Of a stretch of DNA of 57,173 bases, positions 43,034 to 52,287 are shown piece after piece. The stretch lies in the NCBI RefSeq assembly GCF_012273655.1, contig NZ_JAAWWP010000024.1, positions 1-57,173 on the forward strand, written 5' to 3'. The translations under genes were made by a program, and so were the position numbers. The notes beneath the pieces were generated by a model, which worked only from the letters and a program-made list of their open reading frames with translations, was not told the origin of the DNA and did not search any database. The DNA is from Streptomyces physcomitrii. Its GTDB lineage: Bacteria > Actinomycetota > Actinomycetes > Streptomycetales > Streptomycetaceae. Numbering within the stretch: the first letter of the stretch is position 1; each line of letters begins with the position of its first letter.

Positions 43034-43207
43034 CGTATCCCGGCACCCGCACACCTCTCAAACCACGGACACCCGGAGTGAGGCCAAGGTCACACACCTG
43101 GACACTTCCCGGTCAGGACGTCCAATTTGCCTGGTCAGGGCGGTTGCCCCGACTACGTGTGGCGATCAGCACCTGACGCTGCGGAGCGCTCGGAGCCGTC
43201 GAGGCCC

Positions 43208-43213
43208 TAGACT
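43208..43213 (+). promoter_or_regulatory. -10 hexamer TAGACT, leaderless start of the 62-aa protein
   Basis: TAGACT ends 7 nt before the ATG at 43221. Confidence 0.45.
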
Positions 43214-43220
43214 CGACGGC

Positions 43221-43409
43221 ATGCCCCCAACCGATGAGTCCCACGATTCCGCGCGTTCTGCTGCCGATGTGAATGAGCAGATCCGCAGCCTCTGGCTGCG
43301 CGCGGGCGGCCGACTCTCGAACGAGCAGCGCAAGGAGTACGAACTGCTCGTCACCGAGTGGGCGGTCGCGATGCGCGAGGAGCGCGAGGAGATCGTCAAG
43401 GCCGCCTGA
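43221..43409 (+). CDS. Small conserved hypothetical protein
   Basis: 62 aa: MPPTDESHDSARSAADVNEQ, then IRSLWLRAGGRLSNEQRKEY and LLVTEWAVAMREEREE. The C-terminal two thirds are predicted helical and charged; no known domain. A leaderless -10 box and codon bias support it. Its function is unknown. Confidence 0.65.
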   Translation: MPPTDESHDSARSAADVNEQIRSLWLRAGGRLSNEQRKEYELLVTEWAVAMREEREEIVKAA

Positions 43410-43622
43410 GGCCCGTCTCCCCGGATCCCGCCGCCGTCGCGGTCCCGCCGCACCGAGTCCGGCACCCGTACCGCATCCGTTTCCCCTGGCCCGCACGTCC
43501 CCGCCGATCCGCGTACAGCGGTACGGCGCGGGGAGGTGCGGGCCTTCGCGTGCCCAGGGCCCGTGCGCCCGTGCACCCGTGCTTCCGTCCGCCCCCGCAC
43601 GGCCCTTGGTTCCGCGCCTCGC

Positions 43623-44099
43623 ATGGCCAAGACTGAGCCGATGACGCAGCGTGGAGAACTCGCCGCAGTGGTCGACCGGCTCGCCGTCGACGCCTTGGTC
43701 ACCGAGTACGCCGTGACCGTGGACGACTCCGACTGGGCCGGGTATCCACAGCTGTTCACCCCGGACGGCCGGGCCGACCACAGCGCGGCGGGCGGCATCG
43801 CCGCGGACGCGACCCGGACGGCCGAGTGGCTGGCGGAGAGTCTGCGGAGCCACCCGGTGCGGCAGCTCCTGCTCGTCAACCGGCGCCTGCGCTTCACACG
43901 GTGGGAGCAGGACCTCGGCGACACCGCCGAGGTCCAGGCCGACTACCTCAGGTCACTGCGCCCGGCCCCGCCGGACGGCACCGGCTCCGCCCCCGGCCTC
44001 GCCTCGGGCGGGCGCTACGAGTTCGCGCTGCTGCGCACCGAGGACGGCTGGCGCTTCCGCGGCCTCCTCGTCCAGGAGAAGTGGCGGCAGCCCGGCTGA
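43623..44099 (+). CDS. SnoaL/NTF2-like protein
   Basis: 158 aa from the first ATG; a second ATG at 43641 (MTQRGEL) is equally plausible, and neither has a Shine-Dalgarno. The SnoaL-like alpha+beta barrel is seen in AVDALVTEYAVTVDDSDWAGYPQLFTPDGRADH, VNRRLRFTRWEQDL and YEFALLRTEDGWRFRGLLVQ. The family holds cyclases, isomerases and binding proteins; the role is unknown. The following 257 bp up to the lnt gene are extremely GC-rich and show no gene. Confidence 0.75.
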   Translation: MAKTEPMTQRGELAAVVDRLAVDALVTEYAVTVDDSDWAGYPQLFTPDGRADHSAAGGIAADATRTAEWLAESLRSHPVRQLLLVNRRLRFTRWEQDLGDTAEVQADYLRSLRPAPPDGTGSAPGLASGGRYEFALLRTEDGWRFRGLLVQEKWRQPG

Positions 44100-44356
44100 C
44101 CGCCGGCCGCCGGGGCGGGGCTGGTCTCCGGTCGCCGGGCCGACTGCCAGCCGCCGAGCCGGGCCGACCGCCGCCCGCCGCCCGCCAGGCCAACCCCCGG
44201 GCCCCGGACACTCCCCCGGGCGCCGAACATGCCGCCGACCATCCGGCTGACCACCGGCCACCGCTGACCAGAACCCTCCGCCGGGCCTGTGCATGATCGG
44301 CCCGAACCCGCAGACTGGAGGCAGGCACCGGTGAGGGCGAGTCAGGGAGGCGCGGC

Positions 44357-45970
44357 ATGGATCTGCTCGATCCGCCGTCCGCTCCCCGCCGCGGCAAGGA
44401 CCGCCCGCCGCGGAACCGCCTCGCGCCCGGCCGCCGCGATCTCGCCGCCGTACTCGCGGGTGCGCTGCCCGCGCTCACCTTCCCGGCGCCCGCGCTCTGG
44501 TGGCTCGCGCCCTTCGTCCTGGTGCCCTGGCTGCTGCTGCTCCGCTCGGCGCCCTCGCCGCGCGGGGCGATGCGGGAGGGCTGGCTCGGCGGGCTCGGCT
44601 TCATGCTCGCGGTGCACCACTGGCTGCTGCCGAGCCTGCATGTGTTCACCTTCGTCCTCGCCGCGCTGCTCGGTCTGCTCTGGGCGCCCTGGGGCAGGCT
44701 CGTGCACCGGCTGCTCGGCGGCGCGGGCCTCCCCCTCCGGCCCTGGGCGGCCCTCGGACTCCTGCCCTGCGGCTGGCTGCTGATCGAACTCGTACGGTCC
44801 TGGGAGGGGCTCGGCGGCCCCTGGGGACTGCTCGGTTCCAGCCAGTGGCAGGTGGCGCCCGCGCTCCGGCTCGCCTCCCTCGGCGGGGTCTGGCTCCTCA
44901 GCCTGCTCCTGGTCGCCGTGAACACGGCACTGGCCCTGCTCGTCCTGGCACCGGCCCATCGCCGCGCCGCGCTCTGCGCCCTGCTCGCGGTCGCCACCCT
45001 GACCGGCACGGCCTGGCTGCTCGCCCCGCGTCCCGAGGAGTCCGGGCGCACCCGGGTGGCCCTCGTCCAGCCCGGGGTGGTCGGCAAGGACGCCACCGGG
45101 TACGCCCGTCTGGACCGGGAGGTGCAGCTCACCCGGCAGCTCGCGGGGCGGGGCGTCGACCTGGTCGTCTGGGGCGAGAGCAGCATCGGCTTCGACCTGC
45201 GGGACCAGCCCCGCCTGACCGAGCGCATCACGCGGCTCTCCCGGGAGGTCGGCGCGGACATCCTGGTCAATGTCGACGCCCGGCGCGGCGGGGCGCGGGC
45301 CGTCGGCGGCATCTACAAGAGCGCCGTACTCATCGGACCGGACGGACCGACCGGCGACCGCTACGACAAGATGCGGCTGGTCCCCTTCGGCGAGTACGTG
45401 CCCGCCCGGTCGCTGCTCGGCTGGGCCACCTCGGTCGGCCGGGCGGCGGGCGAGGACCGGCACCGGGGCACCGGCCAGGAGATCATGCGGCCCGCCGGGG
45501 CGCCGCGCCTCGGCACCGTGATCTGCTTCGAGTCGGCCTTCCCGGACATGAGCCGCCGACTCACGGCGGACGGCGCGCAGTTGCTCCTCGCGCAGTCCTC
45601 CACCTCCTCCTTCCAGAACAGCTGGGCCCCCCGGCAGCACGCCTCGCTCGCCGCGCTGCGGGCGGCGGAGACCGGGCGGCCGATGGTGCACGCCACCCTC
45701 ACCGGGGTCTCGGCGGTCTACGGCCCCGACGGCACCCGCGTCGGCCGGACCCTCGGCACCTCCGCCTCCACCACCGAGGTCTACGAGGTCCCGCTCGCCG
45801 GGGGCACCACCCCCTACGTCCGCTTCGGCGACTGGCCGGTCCACGCGGCGGTGACCGCGCTCGCCCTCTACGCGCTCGCCGGCGGGGTGCGGGTGCTCAG
45901 GAGCGGGACTCCACCTCGCGTACGATCCGCTCGCACAGCTCGTGCGTGGCCAGCGCGTCCCGGGCGCTGA
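44357..45970 (+). CDS. lnt: Apolipoprotein N-acyltransferase
   Basis: 537 aa; AGGGAGG lies upstream of the ATG. N-terminal hydrophobic helices (about 30-220) are followed by a nitrilase-type domain with the catalytic triad E274 (WGESSIGF), K338 (DKMRLVPFGEYVP) and C390 (VICFESAFP). It N-acylates the lipid-modified cysteine of lipoproteins on the outer face of the membrane. Streptomyces commonly carry two Lnt homologues, and this looks like one of them. The 3' end overlaps the convergent oxidoreductase gene by 74 bp. Confidence 0.92.
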   Translation: MDLLDPPSAPRRGKDRPPRNRLAPGRRDLAAVLAGALPALTFPAPALWWLAPFVLVPWLLLLRSAPSPRGAMREGWLGGLGFMLAVHHWLLPSLHVFTFVLAALLGLLWAPWGRLVHRLLGGAGLPLRPWAALGLLPCGWLLIELVRSWEGLGGPWGLLGSSQWQVAPALRLASLGGVWLLSLLLVAVNTALALLVLAPAHRRAALCALLAVATLTGTAWLLAPRPEESGRTRVALVQPGVVGKDATGYARLDREVQLTRQLAGRGVDLVVWGESSIGFDLRDQPRLTERITRLSREVGADILVNVDARRGGARAVGGIYKSAVLIGPDGPTGDRYDKMRLVPFGEYVPARSLLGWATSVGRAAGEDRHRGTGQEIMRPAGAPRLGTVICFESAFPDMSRRLTADGAQLLLAQSSTSSFQNSWAPRQHASLAALRAAETGRPMVHATLTGVSAVYGPDGTRVGRTLGTSASTTEVYEVPLAGGTTPYVRFGDWPVHAAVTALALYALAGGVRVLRSGTPPRVRSARTARAWPARPGR

Positions 45971-46799
45971 GCACCTCGCCCCGGCGTACCGCGTCCAGGA
46001 AGGCGAGGACGGCCTGTTCGACGCCGCGCTGGCGGGCCACCGGCACCCAGTCGCCGCGCCGCCGCTCGGAGGGCTGGCCCTTGTGGTCGATCACCTCGGC
46101 GAGATTGCGCACCACCCGCTTGGTGTCCTGGCCGGAGACCTCCAGGACCTCCTCCGCGGAACCGCTCATCCGGTTCATCACCCCGAGCGCGGTGAAGCCC
46201 TCCCCGGCCAGCTGCAGGACGAGATGGTGCACGAGCCCGTCGACCACCCGGGCCCGTACGTCCACCGTGTCCGCCGGGCCCGGCAGCAAAAAGCGCAGGG
46301 TGTCGGCGACATGGATGAAGTCGTCCAGGATCATGGTGCGCGGGCGCTCGGGCAGCCCGAGGCGGTTCTTCTGCAGCAGGATCAGCTCGCGCGGGTGCTC
46401 GGCGCACTGGGCGTAGCCGGGCGCGTAGCGGCGGTTGAAGCCGACGGCCAGCGAGAGGCCCCGGGCCTCGGCGAGGTCCACGAGCCGGGCGCTGTCGGCC
46501 AGTTCGTAGGCGAGGGGCTTGTCCACGTACGTCGGTACGCCCGCCTCCAGGAGCGCGGCGACCAGGGCGGGGTGCGCCCCGGTCGCCGCGTGCACGAAGG
46601 CGGCGTCGAGCCCCGCGGCGAGCAGGGAGTCCAAGCCGGTGTGGCGGCGCTCCGGCGGGATGTGGTGCGCCTCGGCGGTGCGGCGCAGGTTCTCCGGGGA
46701 GCGGGTGTGCAGATGCAGTTCGACGTCCGGCTGGGTGGTGAGCACCGGGAGGTAGGCCTTGCGGGCGATGTCGCCGAGACCGATGCAGCCGACCTTCAC
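45897..46799 (-). CDS. Gfo/Idh/MocA family oxidoreductase
   Basis: 300 aa, GTG with AAGGAG upstream. The Rossmann start VKVGCIGLGDIARKAYLPVL (GxGxxA type) binds NAD(P). TYVDKPLAYEL corresponds to the EKP motif, with D for E. GFNRRYAPGY and DDFIHVADTLRFLL cover the substrate site, with a candidate catalytic His. It is a sugar or inositol-type dehydrogenase of unknown substrate. Its 3' end overlaps the end of lnt on the other strand. Confidence 0.88.
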   Translation of the reverse strand: MKVGCIGLGDIARKAYLPVLTTQPDVELHLHTRSPENLRRTAEAHHIPPERRHTGLDSLLAAGLDAAFVHAATGAHPALVAALLEAGVPTYVDKPLAYELADSARLVDLAEARGLSLAVGFNRRYAPGYAQCAEHPRELILLQKNRLGLPERPRTMILDDFIHVADTLRFLLPGPADTVDVRARVVDGLVHHLVLQLAGEGFTALGVMNRMSGSAEEVLEVSGQDTKRVVRNLAEVIDHKGQPSERRRGDWVPVARQRGVEQAVLAFLDAVRRGEVLSARDALATHELCERIVREVESRS

Positions 46800-47063
46800 G
46801 GGTACTCCTTGGTTCGCGGGCGGGGCCGAGGCAGCTGAAGCATACGGCCGGAGCGCGGCGGGGCCCCTGGCCGAGCCGGACCCCCGGCCCGCCCGGGCGG
46901 GTGCGGTCTCGCCGCGCCCGCCGCACCCCGGCACCGCGCGGTCCGCTCCCCCGGTGTCTCATCGCGGTCCGCTCCCCTGGTGCCTCACCCGCGCGTCACC
47001 CGTGCGGGGCAACCTGCCCGCCGGGAGTATCCGAACCCCCGGTGACCACGGCAGAGTGCTGCG

Positions 47064-47501
47064 GTGCACAGGATTTCCACCACCGCTCTGCTCCTCGCCG
47101 CGTTCCTCCCGGCCGCGGCCGGCTGCGTGACCGTGGGCCCGCCCTCACCGGGGCGGGCCGTCTCCCCGAGCCCGGATCCGGCGGGGCCGCACGGCAGCGC
47201 CCGGCCCGCGGAGATCCTCGAGGCGCCCGCCCGCGAGGCGCTCGAGTACATCGGCCCGCGCCCCACGTCCCCGGCCCCCACCGCCCCGGGCCGGAGCGGG
47301 GCACCGGCCGCGCCCTCCGCCTCCGCCGCACCGCCGGGCGCCACCGGGGCCCCGGCCGCTCCCGCCCCGGCCCGGCCGCGCTCCCCCGGGCCCGCCCTGC
47401 CCACCAGCGAACGGCAGCTGTGCGCGCTCTCGGACCGCTGGGACGTGCTGCCGCCGGACAGCAAGGCCGCCCGTATCTGCAAGGAGAGGTACGGGAGTTG
47501 A
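47064..47501 (+). CDS. Small Pro/Ala-rich lipoprotein
   Basis: 145 aa, GTG start. The signal peptide HRISTTALLLAAFLPAAAGC has lipobox AAGC with C21. A long Pro/Ala/Ser-rich spacer (about 25-110) leads to a short conserved-looking C-terminus with two cysteines (LCALSDRWDVLP ... ARICKERYG). The function is unknown. The spacer suggests it spans peptidoglycan. The lipobox makes it a possible Lnt substrate. Confidence 0.7.
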   Translation: MHRISTTALLLAAFLPAAAGCVTVGPPSPGRAVSPSPDPAGPHGSARPAEILEAPAREALEYIGPRPTSPAPTAPGRSGAPAAPSASAAPPGATGAPAAPAPARPRSPGPALPTSERQLCALSDRWDVLPPDSKAARICKERYGS

Positions 47502-47632
47502 TCGCGCTCCGCACCGGCGAACCGCCCACCGGCCGGGGAAGTTCCTTCGCTCCGTACCGAGTCGGCGAAGCGCGTCGCAGTCGGTGTCACCGGGAAGGAG
47601 GGGGGAAACGGTGGTCGGTACGGGGAGGCGTG

Positions 47633-48190
47633 ATGGACTCGGCCATGGCGGGCCTGCTGGCCGCAGTGGTGGGTGTGGGCGGCACCTTGGGCTCGGCCTG
47701 GCTGACCCAGCGCCGGGGAGATGCCTCGCGCCGTGCGGAGTGGGAACACCTCGAACGCACCCGCCGTGCCGAACTCGCCGCCCAGCAGTCGGAGTCGAGC
47801 CGGGAAGCCAGGAAGCTGGCCTATACGAACTTCAACGCGGCAGCCCGCCACTACCTGGCGACCCTGAACGATCACAGGCACGTACTCCGCCTCGGGTATG
47901 ACCCGCAGGAGTCGCTGGCCCTGGTCGAGACAGCTCGTGTCGAGTACCGCCAGCAGTACGCCGAGGCCCAGATGACCGTGCCGGACTCCGTGCTGGCCGA
48001 GGTGAAGCACGTCGACATCAGCCTGGGCTCGGTCTACGGCGTCCTGGCCCGCCTCAGCCACCACACGCCACGTGAAGGCGACGACGTCGAGACCGTACGG
48101 GACGACATCACGCGGAGCTGGCACGTCTTGTCCAGGACACGTCGCGCGATGCGTACGGATCTGGGAGTGACGGGGCCGTCATACGAATGA
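47633..48190 (+). CDS. Hypothetical membrane-anchored protein
   Basis: 185 aa; GGGGAGG upstream (GTG at 47630 is an in-frame alternative). One N-terminal transmembrane helix (MAGLLAAVVGVGGTLGSAWL) is followed by a charged helical region rich in Arg and Glu, probably coiled coil, and a soluble domain. Proteins of this build are common in Streptomyces and have no known function. The composition is slightly less GC-rich than that of its neighbours. Confidence 0.7.
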   Translation: MDSAMAGLLAAVVGVGGTLGSAWLTQRRGDASRRAEWEHLERTRRAELAAQQSESSREARKLAYTNFNAAARHYLATLNDHRHVLRLGYDPQESLALVETARVEYRQQYAEAQMTVPDSVLAEVKHVDISLGSVYGVLARLSHHTPREGDDVETVRDDITRSWHVLSRTRRAMRTDLGVTGPSYE

Positions 48191-48322
48191 GGCGGGCCGA
48201 CCCCTCGATCCCCCGTCTGACGCGGCTGCGCCTCCCAGGTGAAGGCGGCCTCTTCACAGACCGCGCTGTTCCAGGACCACGAGACCCCGACCGGCGGTAC
48301 GGGAGCCGGGCCCCGTCGCGGT

Positions 48323-48847
48323 TCAGGGCTCCCGGCGGGGTGGGCCGAGCGGGCCGCGGTGGTCCTCGGCCGCCGACTCCTCCAGGCCTGCCTCCAGCCG
48401 GTCGACGGCTGCCCGGACGCCGTTTCCGTAGCCGTCCTCAGGCAGGGCGCCGAGGGCTCCGCGCGCCCGCTTGAGGTGGCTCCGGGCCGCGGCGAAGTGG
48501 CGGAGCCCCACGTAGTCGGCGGCCAGGTTGAGGTGCAGGGAGGGGTAGAGGGCGCGTACCGCGAGCCGTCCGTCGTGGGCGGCGGGGCGGCCCTCGGTCA
48601 GTTCCTCGGCGGCGGAGAGCGCGCGCAGGTCCCAGGCGAGCTCCTCCACCGGGTCGTCCTGGGCGTCGGCCATGAAGTGGGCCAGGGTGCAGCGGTGCAG
48701 CGGGTCGCCGCCGTCGCCGATCTCGCCCCAGAGCGCGCCGAAGCGGTGCCGGGCCTCCTCGCGGTCCCCGGCGTGGTGCAGCATGATGACCTGCCCGATC
48801 CGGGTCATCACGCCGTCCTCCGACGCCTCCTGGCCTCGCTCCGCCAC
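48323..48847 (-). CDS. Hypothetical TPR-like helical protein
   Basis: 174 aa, GTG start with GGAGG 7 nt upstream. Helical pairs such as IGQVIMLHHAGDREEARHRF, LHLNLAADYVGLRHFAAARS and VRAAVDRLEAGLEE suggest two or three tetratricopeptide-like repeats. There is no catalytic motif and the function is unknown. Confidence 0.7.
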   Translation of the reverse strand: MAERGQEASEDGVMTRIGQVIMLHHAGDREEARHRFGALWGEIGDGGDPLHRCTLAHFMADAQDDPVEELAWDLRALSAAEELTEGRPAAHDGRLAVRALYPSLHLNLAADYVGLRHFAAARSHLKRARGALGALPEDGYGNGVRAAVDRLEAGLEESAAEDHRGPLGPPRREP

Positions 48848-48997
48848 CGCGACCTCCGTACTCGTACGCCAAGCGGCGCCCCGGCCGCCCGCCCCCTGAA
48901 ACTAACCGCCGCCCGGCGGGATGCGCCTCAGGCACGGGCGGGGGCGGGCAGGGCGCTGGGCCAGGCCGGTGACGCACCGGCCCGGCCCGGGGCGGGC

Positions 48998-49681
48998 TCA
49001 GCCGAGGTCGGGGATACGCCAGTCGATCGGGGTGTGGCCCTGCGCGGCCACCGCCTCGTCGATCTGGGTGAAGGGCCGGGAGCCGAAGAACTTCCGCGCC
49101 GAGAGCGGCGAGGGGTGGGCGCCCTTCACCACGGCGTGGCGCTCCTGGTCGATCAGCGGGAGCTTCTTCTGCGCGTAGTTCCCCCAGAGCACGAAGACCG
49201 CCGGGTCGGGGCGGTCCGCCACAGCGCGGATCACCGCGTCGGTGAACTTCTCCCAGCCCTTGCCCTTGTGCGAGTTGGCCTCCCCCTCGCGGACGGTCAG
49301 CACCGCGTTGAGCAGCAGCACGCCCTGCCGGGCCCAGGGCATCAGATAGCCGTTGTCGGGCACCGGGTGGCCCAGCTCGGACTCCAGCTCCTTGTAGATG
49401 TTGCGCAGCGAAGGCGGCGTGCGCACCCCGGGGCGCACCGAGAAGCACAGCCCGTGGCCCTGGCCCGGGCCGTGGTAGGGGTCCTGACCGAGGACGAGGA
49501 CCTTCACCTGCTCGTACGGGGTGGCCTCCAGGGCGGCGAAGACCTCCTCGCGCGGCGGATAGACGGGGCCCTCGGCCCGCTCCTTCTCGACGAATTCGAG
49601 GAGTTCCTCGAAGTAGGGCTGGTGGAGTTCCTCGCCGAGGACGCCGCGCCAGGATGCGGGCAGCACGGAGGTGTCGGTCAT
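48998..49681 (-). CDS. ung: Uracil-DNA glycosylase
   Basis: 227 aa. Family 1 UDG motifs: catalytic water-activating D67 in GQDPYH (65-70), LLLNAVLTV, and H189 in GAHPSPLSARKFFG. It excises uracil from DNA in base excision repair. Full length and all motifs are present. It has no close partner on its strand. Confidence 0.96.
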   Translation of the reverse strand: MTDTSVLPASWRGVLGEELHQPYFEELLEFVEKERAEGPVYPPREEVFAALEATPYEQVKVLVLGQDPYHGPGQGHGLCFSVRPGVRTPPSLRNIYKELESELGHPVPDNGYLMPWARQGVLLLNAVLTVREGEANSHKGKGWEKFTDAVIRAVADRPDPAVFVLWGNYAQKKLPLIDQERHAVVKGAHPSPLSARKFFGSRPFTQIDEAVAAQGHTPIDWRIPDLG

Positions 49682-49796
49682 TCAACTTCCTTCACAGGAC
49701 GGCCTGGTGGGGCCGAGTAAGGTGCGGTCACTTCCCACCGCAGAACCTACTCGCCCCCACTGACAACGACCGCCACCGCTGCCGCCGGACCCCGTC

Positions 49797-51374
49797 CTAC
49801 CAGCTGGTCTTGCGGTGCAGTTCCCACATCATCATGATCGTCGAGGGGTCGAGCGCACGCTCCCCGCCCGCGATCTCCTCGCTGGCCGCCACGTACTGCT
49901 TGCCCTGCCAGAGCGGGAGCAGCCGCACATCGTCCAGCATGATCTGCTGCGCCTGCTGGAACTGCTCGACCACGGCGCCGCGGTCGTTCTCCCGGCGGGA
50001 CTCCGGCAGCAGCTTGTCGATGATCTCGGGGGACTTGTACTGCGGGCCGAGCAGGTTCTGCTCGCCGACGAACGGGGCGATGAAGTTGTCCGGGTCGGGG
50101 AAGTCGGGGAACCAGCCGCGGCCGAAGACGGGGTACTCGCCCTTGCGGTAGGCGGCCTCGTAGTCCTTCCAGGGGCGGCCCTTGACACTCACGTCGAACA
50201 GGCCGGTCCGGTTGAGCTGCTTCTTGATCTCCTCGAACTCCGGGCCGGTCGCCGATCCGTAGCGGTCGGTGGTGTACCAGAGGGTCAGCTTCACCGGCTC
50301 GTCGATGCCCGCGTCGGTGAGGATCTTCTCGGCCTTCTCCGCGCTGGGGTTGCCATACTGGTCGAAGAAGCCCGTGGTGTGGCCGGCGAGGCCGCGCGGC
50401 ACCATGGAGTACAGCGGCTCCACGGTGTCCTTGTAGATCTTGTGGGCGAGGGCGCCGCGGTCGAGGATCTGGGCGATCGCCTTGCGCACGGCCGACTTGC
50501 CCGCCCAGCGGTCCTTGGGGTTGAAGACCAGGTAGCTGATCTCGGTCCCGGAGCCCTCGACGAGCTGGACGCCTTCCTTGTTCTTGTTGCCCTGCAGGGC
50601 AAGCGTGTCGTCGGCGCCCAGTCCGCGGTAGGTCACATCGATCTGCTTCTTCTTCAGCGCGCCCACCAGGGCCGCCGAATCCTGGAAGTAGCGAATCGTC
50701 ACTGCGTCGTTCTTGCGGTCGGCGAAGCCCTTGTACGAGCCGTTCCTCGCCAGCTCCGCCTTGGTGTTCTCCTCGTAGGACTCAAGGGTGTACGGGCCGG
50801 AGCCGGTGACCGCGCCGTCGTCGCGGACCTCGTCCTCGGGGTACTCCTCGGGGTCGACGATCGACATCGCGGGGGTGGCGAGGACGAAGGGGAAGGTGGC
50901 GTCCGACTTCTTCAGGTGGAAGACGACCTGGCGGTCGCCCTTGGTCTCGACCCGGTCGAGGCTGCCGAGGAGACCGGTCGGACCGCCGTCCACGCCGATC
51001 TTGCGGATCCGGTCGATGGAGTACTTGACCGCCTTGGCGTCCAGCGTGTCACCGTCGGAGAACTTGAGGCCCTCGCGCAGCTCGCAGGTGTACTCCTTGT
51101 TGGAGAAGTCGGTGAACTTGCACTTCTCCGCGGCGTCCGGCTCGGGGGACGAGGCGCCGGAGGGGTAGCTCAGCAGGGTCTGGTAGATGTTGCGGAAGAG
51201 TTCCCAGGAGCCGTCCCAGGAGGCGGCGGGGTCGAGCGTGCTGGGGGCACTGGTGGTGCCCACGACGACCCGCTTCTCACCGTCGTCGTCGCCGGAAGAG
51301 AGAACCCCGCACCCGGCCAGCACGGTAAGGGACGCGACGGCGGCTATGGGCCGCAGGTGGATCCGGTTGAACAC
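49797..51374 (-). CDS. Peptide/nickel-type ABC transporter substrate-binding lipoprotein (SBP family 5)
   Basis: 525 aa; GTG at 51374 with GAGGAG upstream. The lipobox LAGC has C22. SBP_bac_5 features are seen: VVGTTSAPSTLDPAASWDGS, REGLKFSDGDTLDAKAVKYSIDRI, GSGPYTLESYEENTKAELARN, and a C-terminal LLPLWQGKQYVAASE. It binds oligopeptides or similar ligands. No permease or ATPase genes are adjacent, so it is an orphan SBP sharing a transporter elsewhere, or a signalling/cell-wall recycling protein. Confidence 0.9.
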   Translation of the reverse strand: MFNRIHLRPIAAVASLTVLAGCGVLSSGDDDGEKRVVVGTTSAPSTLDPAASWDGSWELFRNIYQTLLSYPSGASSPEPDAAEKCKFTDFSNKEYTCELREGLKFSDGDTLDAKAVKYSIDRIRKIGVDGGPTGLLGSLDRVETKGDRQVVFHLKKSDATFPFVLATPAMSIVDPEEYPEDEVRDDGAVTGSGPYTLESYEENTKAELARNGSYKGFADRKNDAVTIRYFQDSAALVGALKKKQIDVTYRGLGADDTLALQGNKNKEGVQLVEGSGTEISYLVFNPKDRWAGKSAVRKAIAQILDRGALAHKIYKDTVEPLYSMVPRGLAGHTTGFFDQYGNPSAEKAEKILTDAGIDEPVKLTLWYTTDRYGSATGPEFEEIKKQLNRTGLFDVSVKGRPWKDYEAAYRKGEYPVFGRGWFPDFPDPDNFIAPFVGEQNLLGPQYKSPEIIDKLLPESRRENDRGAVVEQFQQAQQIMLDDVRLLPLWQGKQYVAASEEIAGGERALDPSTIMMMWELHRKTSW

Positions 51375-51515
51375 GCGCTCGCTCCTCGATAGGCCACGCC
51401 GTACGGGTTGGCAGACCATATCGCAGTGCCCCGCCGAGTGAACTGGCCACTGCGGCGGGGCACTTGAAGATCCCTTACGTGGCATTGGGGAGCTTTGCGA
51501 AGGCCAGGCGATTTC

Positions 51516-52271
51516 CTATCCGACGCCCGCATTGAGGAAGATGCCGCCATCGACCACGAGTGTCTGCCCGGTGACCCACCCGGCGGACTCCGAGGTGAGG
51601 AAGGCGGCGGCCCCGCCGATGTCCTCGGGCACCCCGAGGCGGCCCAGCGGGTACGCCGCGGCGGCCTCCTCCTCGCGGCCCTCGTAGAGCGCCTCGGCGA
51701 ACCTGGTCTTCACCACCGCCGGGGCGATGGCGTTGACCCGTACCTTCGGCGCGAACTCGTGGGCGAGCTGCTGGGTCAGGTTGATCATCGCGGCCTTGCT
51801 CATGCCGTAGGCGCCGATGAAGGGCGAGGCGGAGACGCCGGCCACCGAGGCGATGTTCACGATGGCGCCGCCGTTCTCCTGCTGCCAGGCCCGCCAGGTG
51901 TGCTGGGCGAAGCCGAGCGCGGAGAGCACATTGGTCTCGTAGACCTTGCGGGCCACCGCGAGGTCCAGCTCCGCCATGGGGCCGAACACCGGGTTGGTGC
52001 CGGCGTTGTTGACCAGGTGGTCGACGCGGCCGAAGGCCTCGACGGTCCGGGCCACGGCCGCCGCCTGGTGCTCCGGGTCGTGGGCCTTGCCCGCGACGCC
52101 GATGACCCGGTCGGCGCCGAGACGTTCGACGGCCTCCTTGAGGGCGTCCTCGTTCCTGCCGGTGATGCAGACCCGGTCGCCGCGGGCGACGAGCGCCTCG
52201 GCGATGCCGTAGCCGATACCGCGGCTCGCCCCCGTGACGAGGGCGGCCCTTCCGCTGTCCTGCACTGTCAC
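51516..52271 (-). CDS. SDR family oxidoreductase
   Basis: 251 aa, GTG start. Cofactor motif GASRGIG (14-20), NNAG (88-91), catalytic S142, Y155 and K159 (YGMSK). It is a classical NAD(P)-dependent short-chain dehydrogenase. It lies 16 bp downstream of the fabG-like gene and is surely co-transcribed. Together they resemble 3-oxoacyl reductase/dehydrogenase pairs of fatty acid or related oxidation. The substrate is unknown. Confidence 0.9.
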   Translation of the reverse strand: MTVQDSGRAALVTGASRGIGYGIAEALVARGDRVCITGRNEDALKEAVERLGADRVIGVAGKAHDPEHQAAAVARTVEAFGRVDHLVNNAGTNPVFGPMAELDLAVARKVYETNVLSALGFAQHTWRAWQQENGGAIVNIASVAGVSASPFIGAYGMSKAAMINLTQQLAHEFAPKVRVNAIAPAVVKTRFAEALYEGREEEAAAAYPLGRLGVPEDIGGAAAFLTSESAGWVTGQTLVVDGGIFLNAGVG

Positions 52272-52287
52272 TGCCGTGCCCTTCCGA

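Noticed and set aside
43623..44356. Additional genes in the GC-rich gap before lnt
   Set aside because: Frames there are Pro/Arg/Gly-rich with no ribosome-binding site and no domain.
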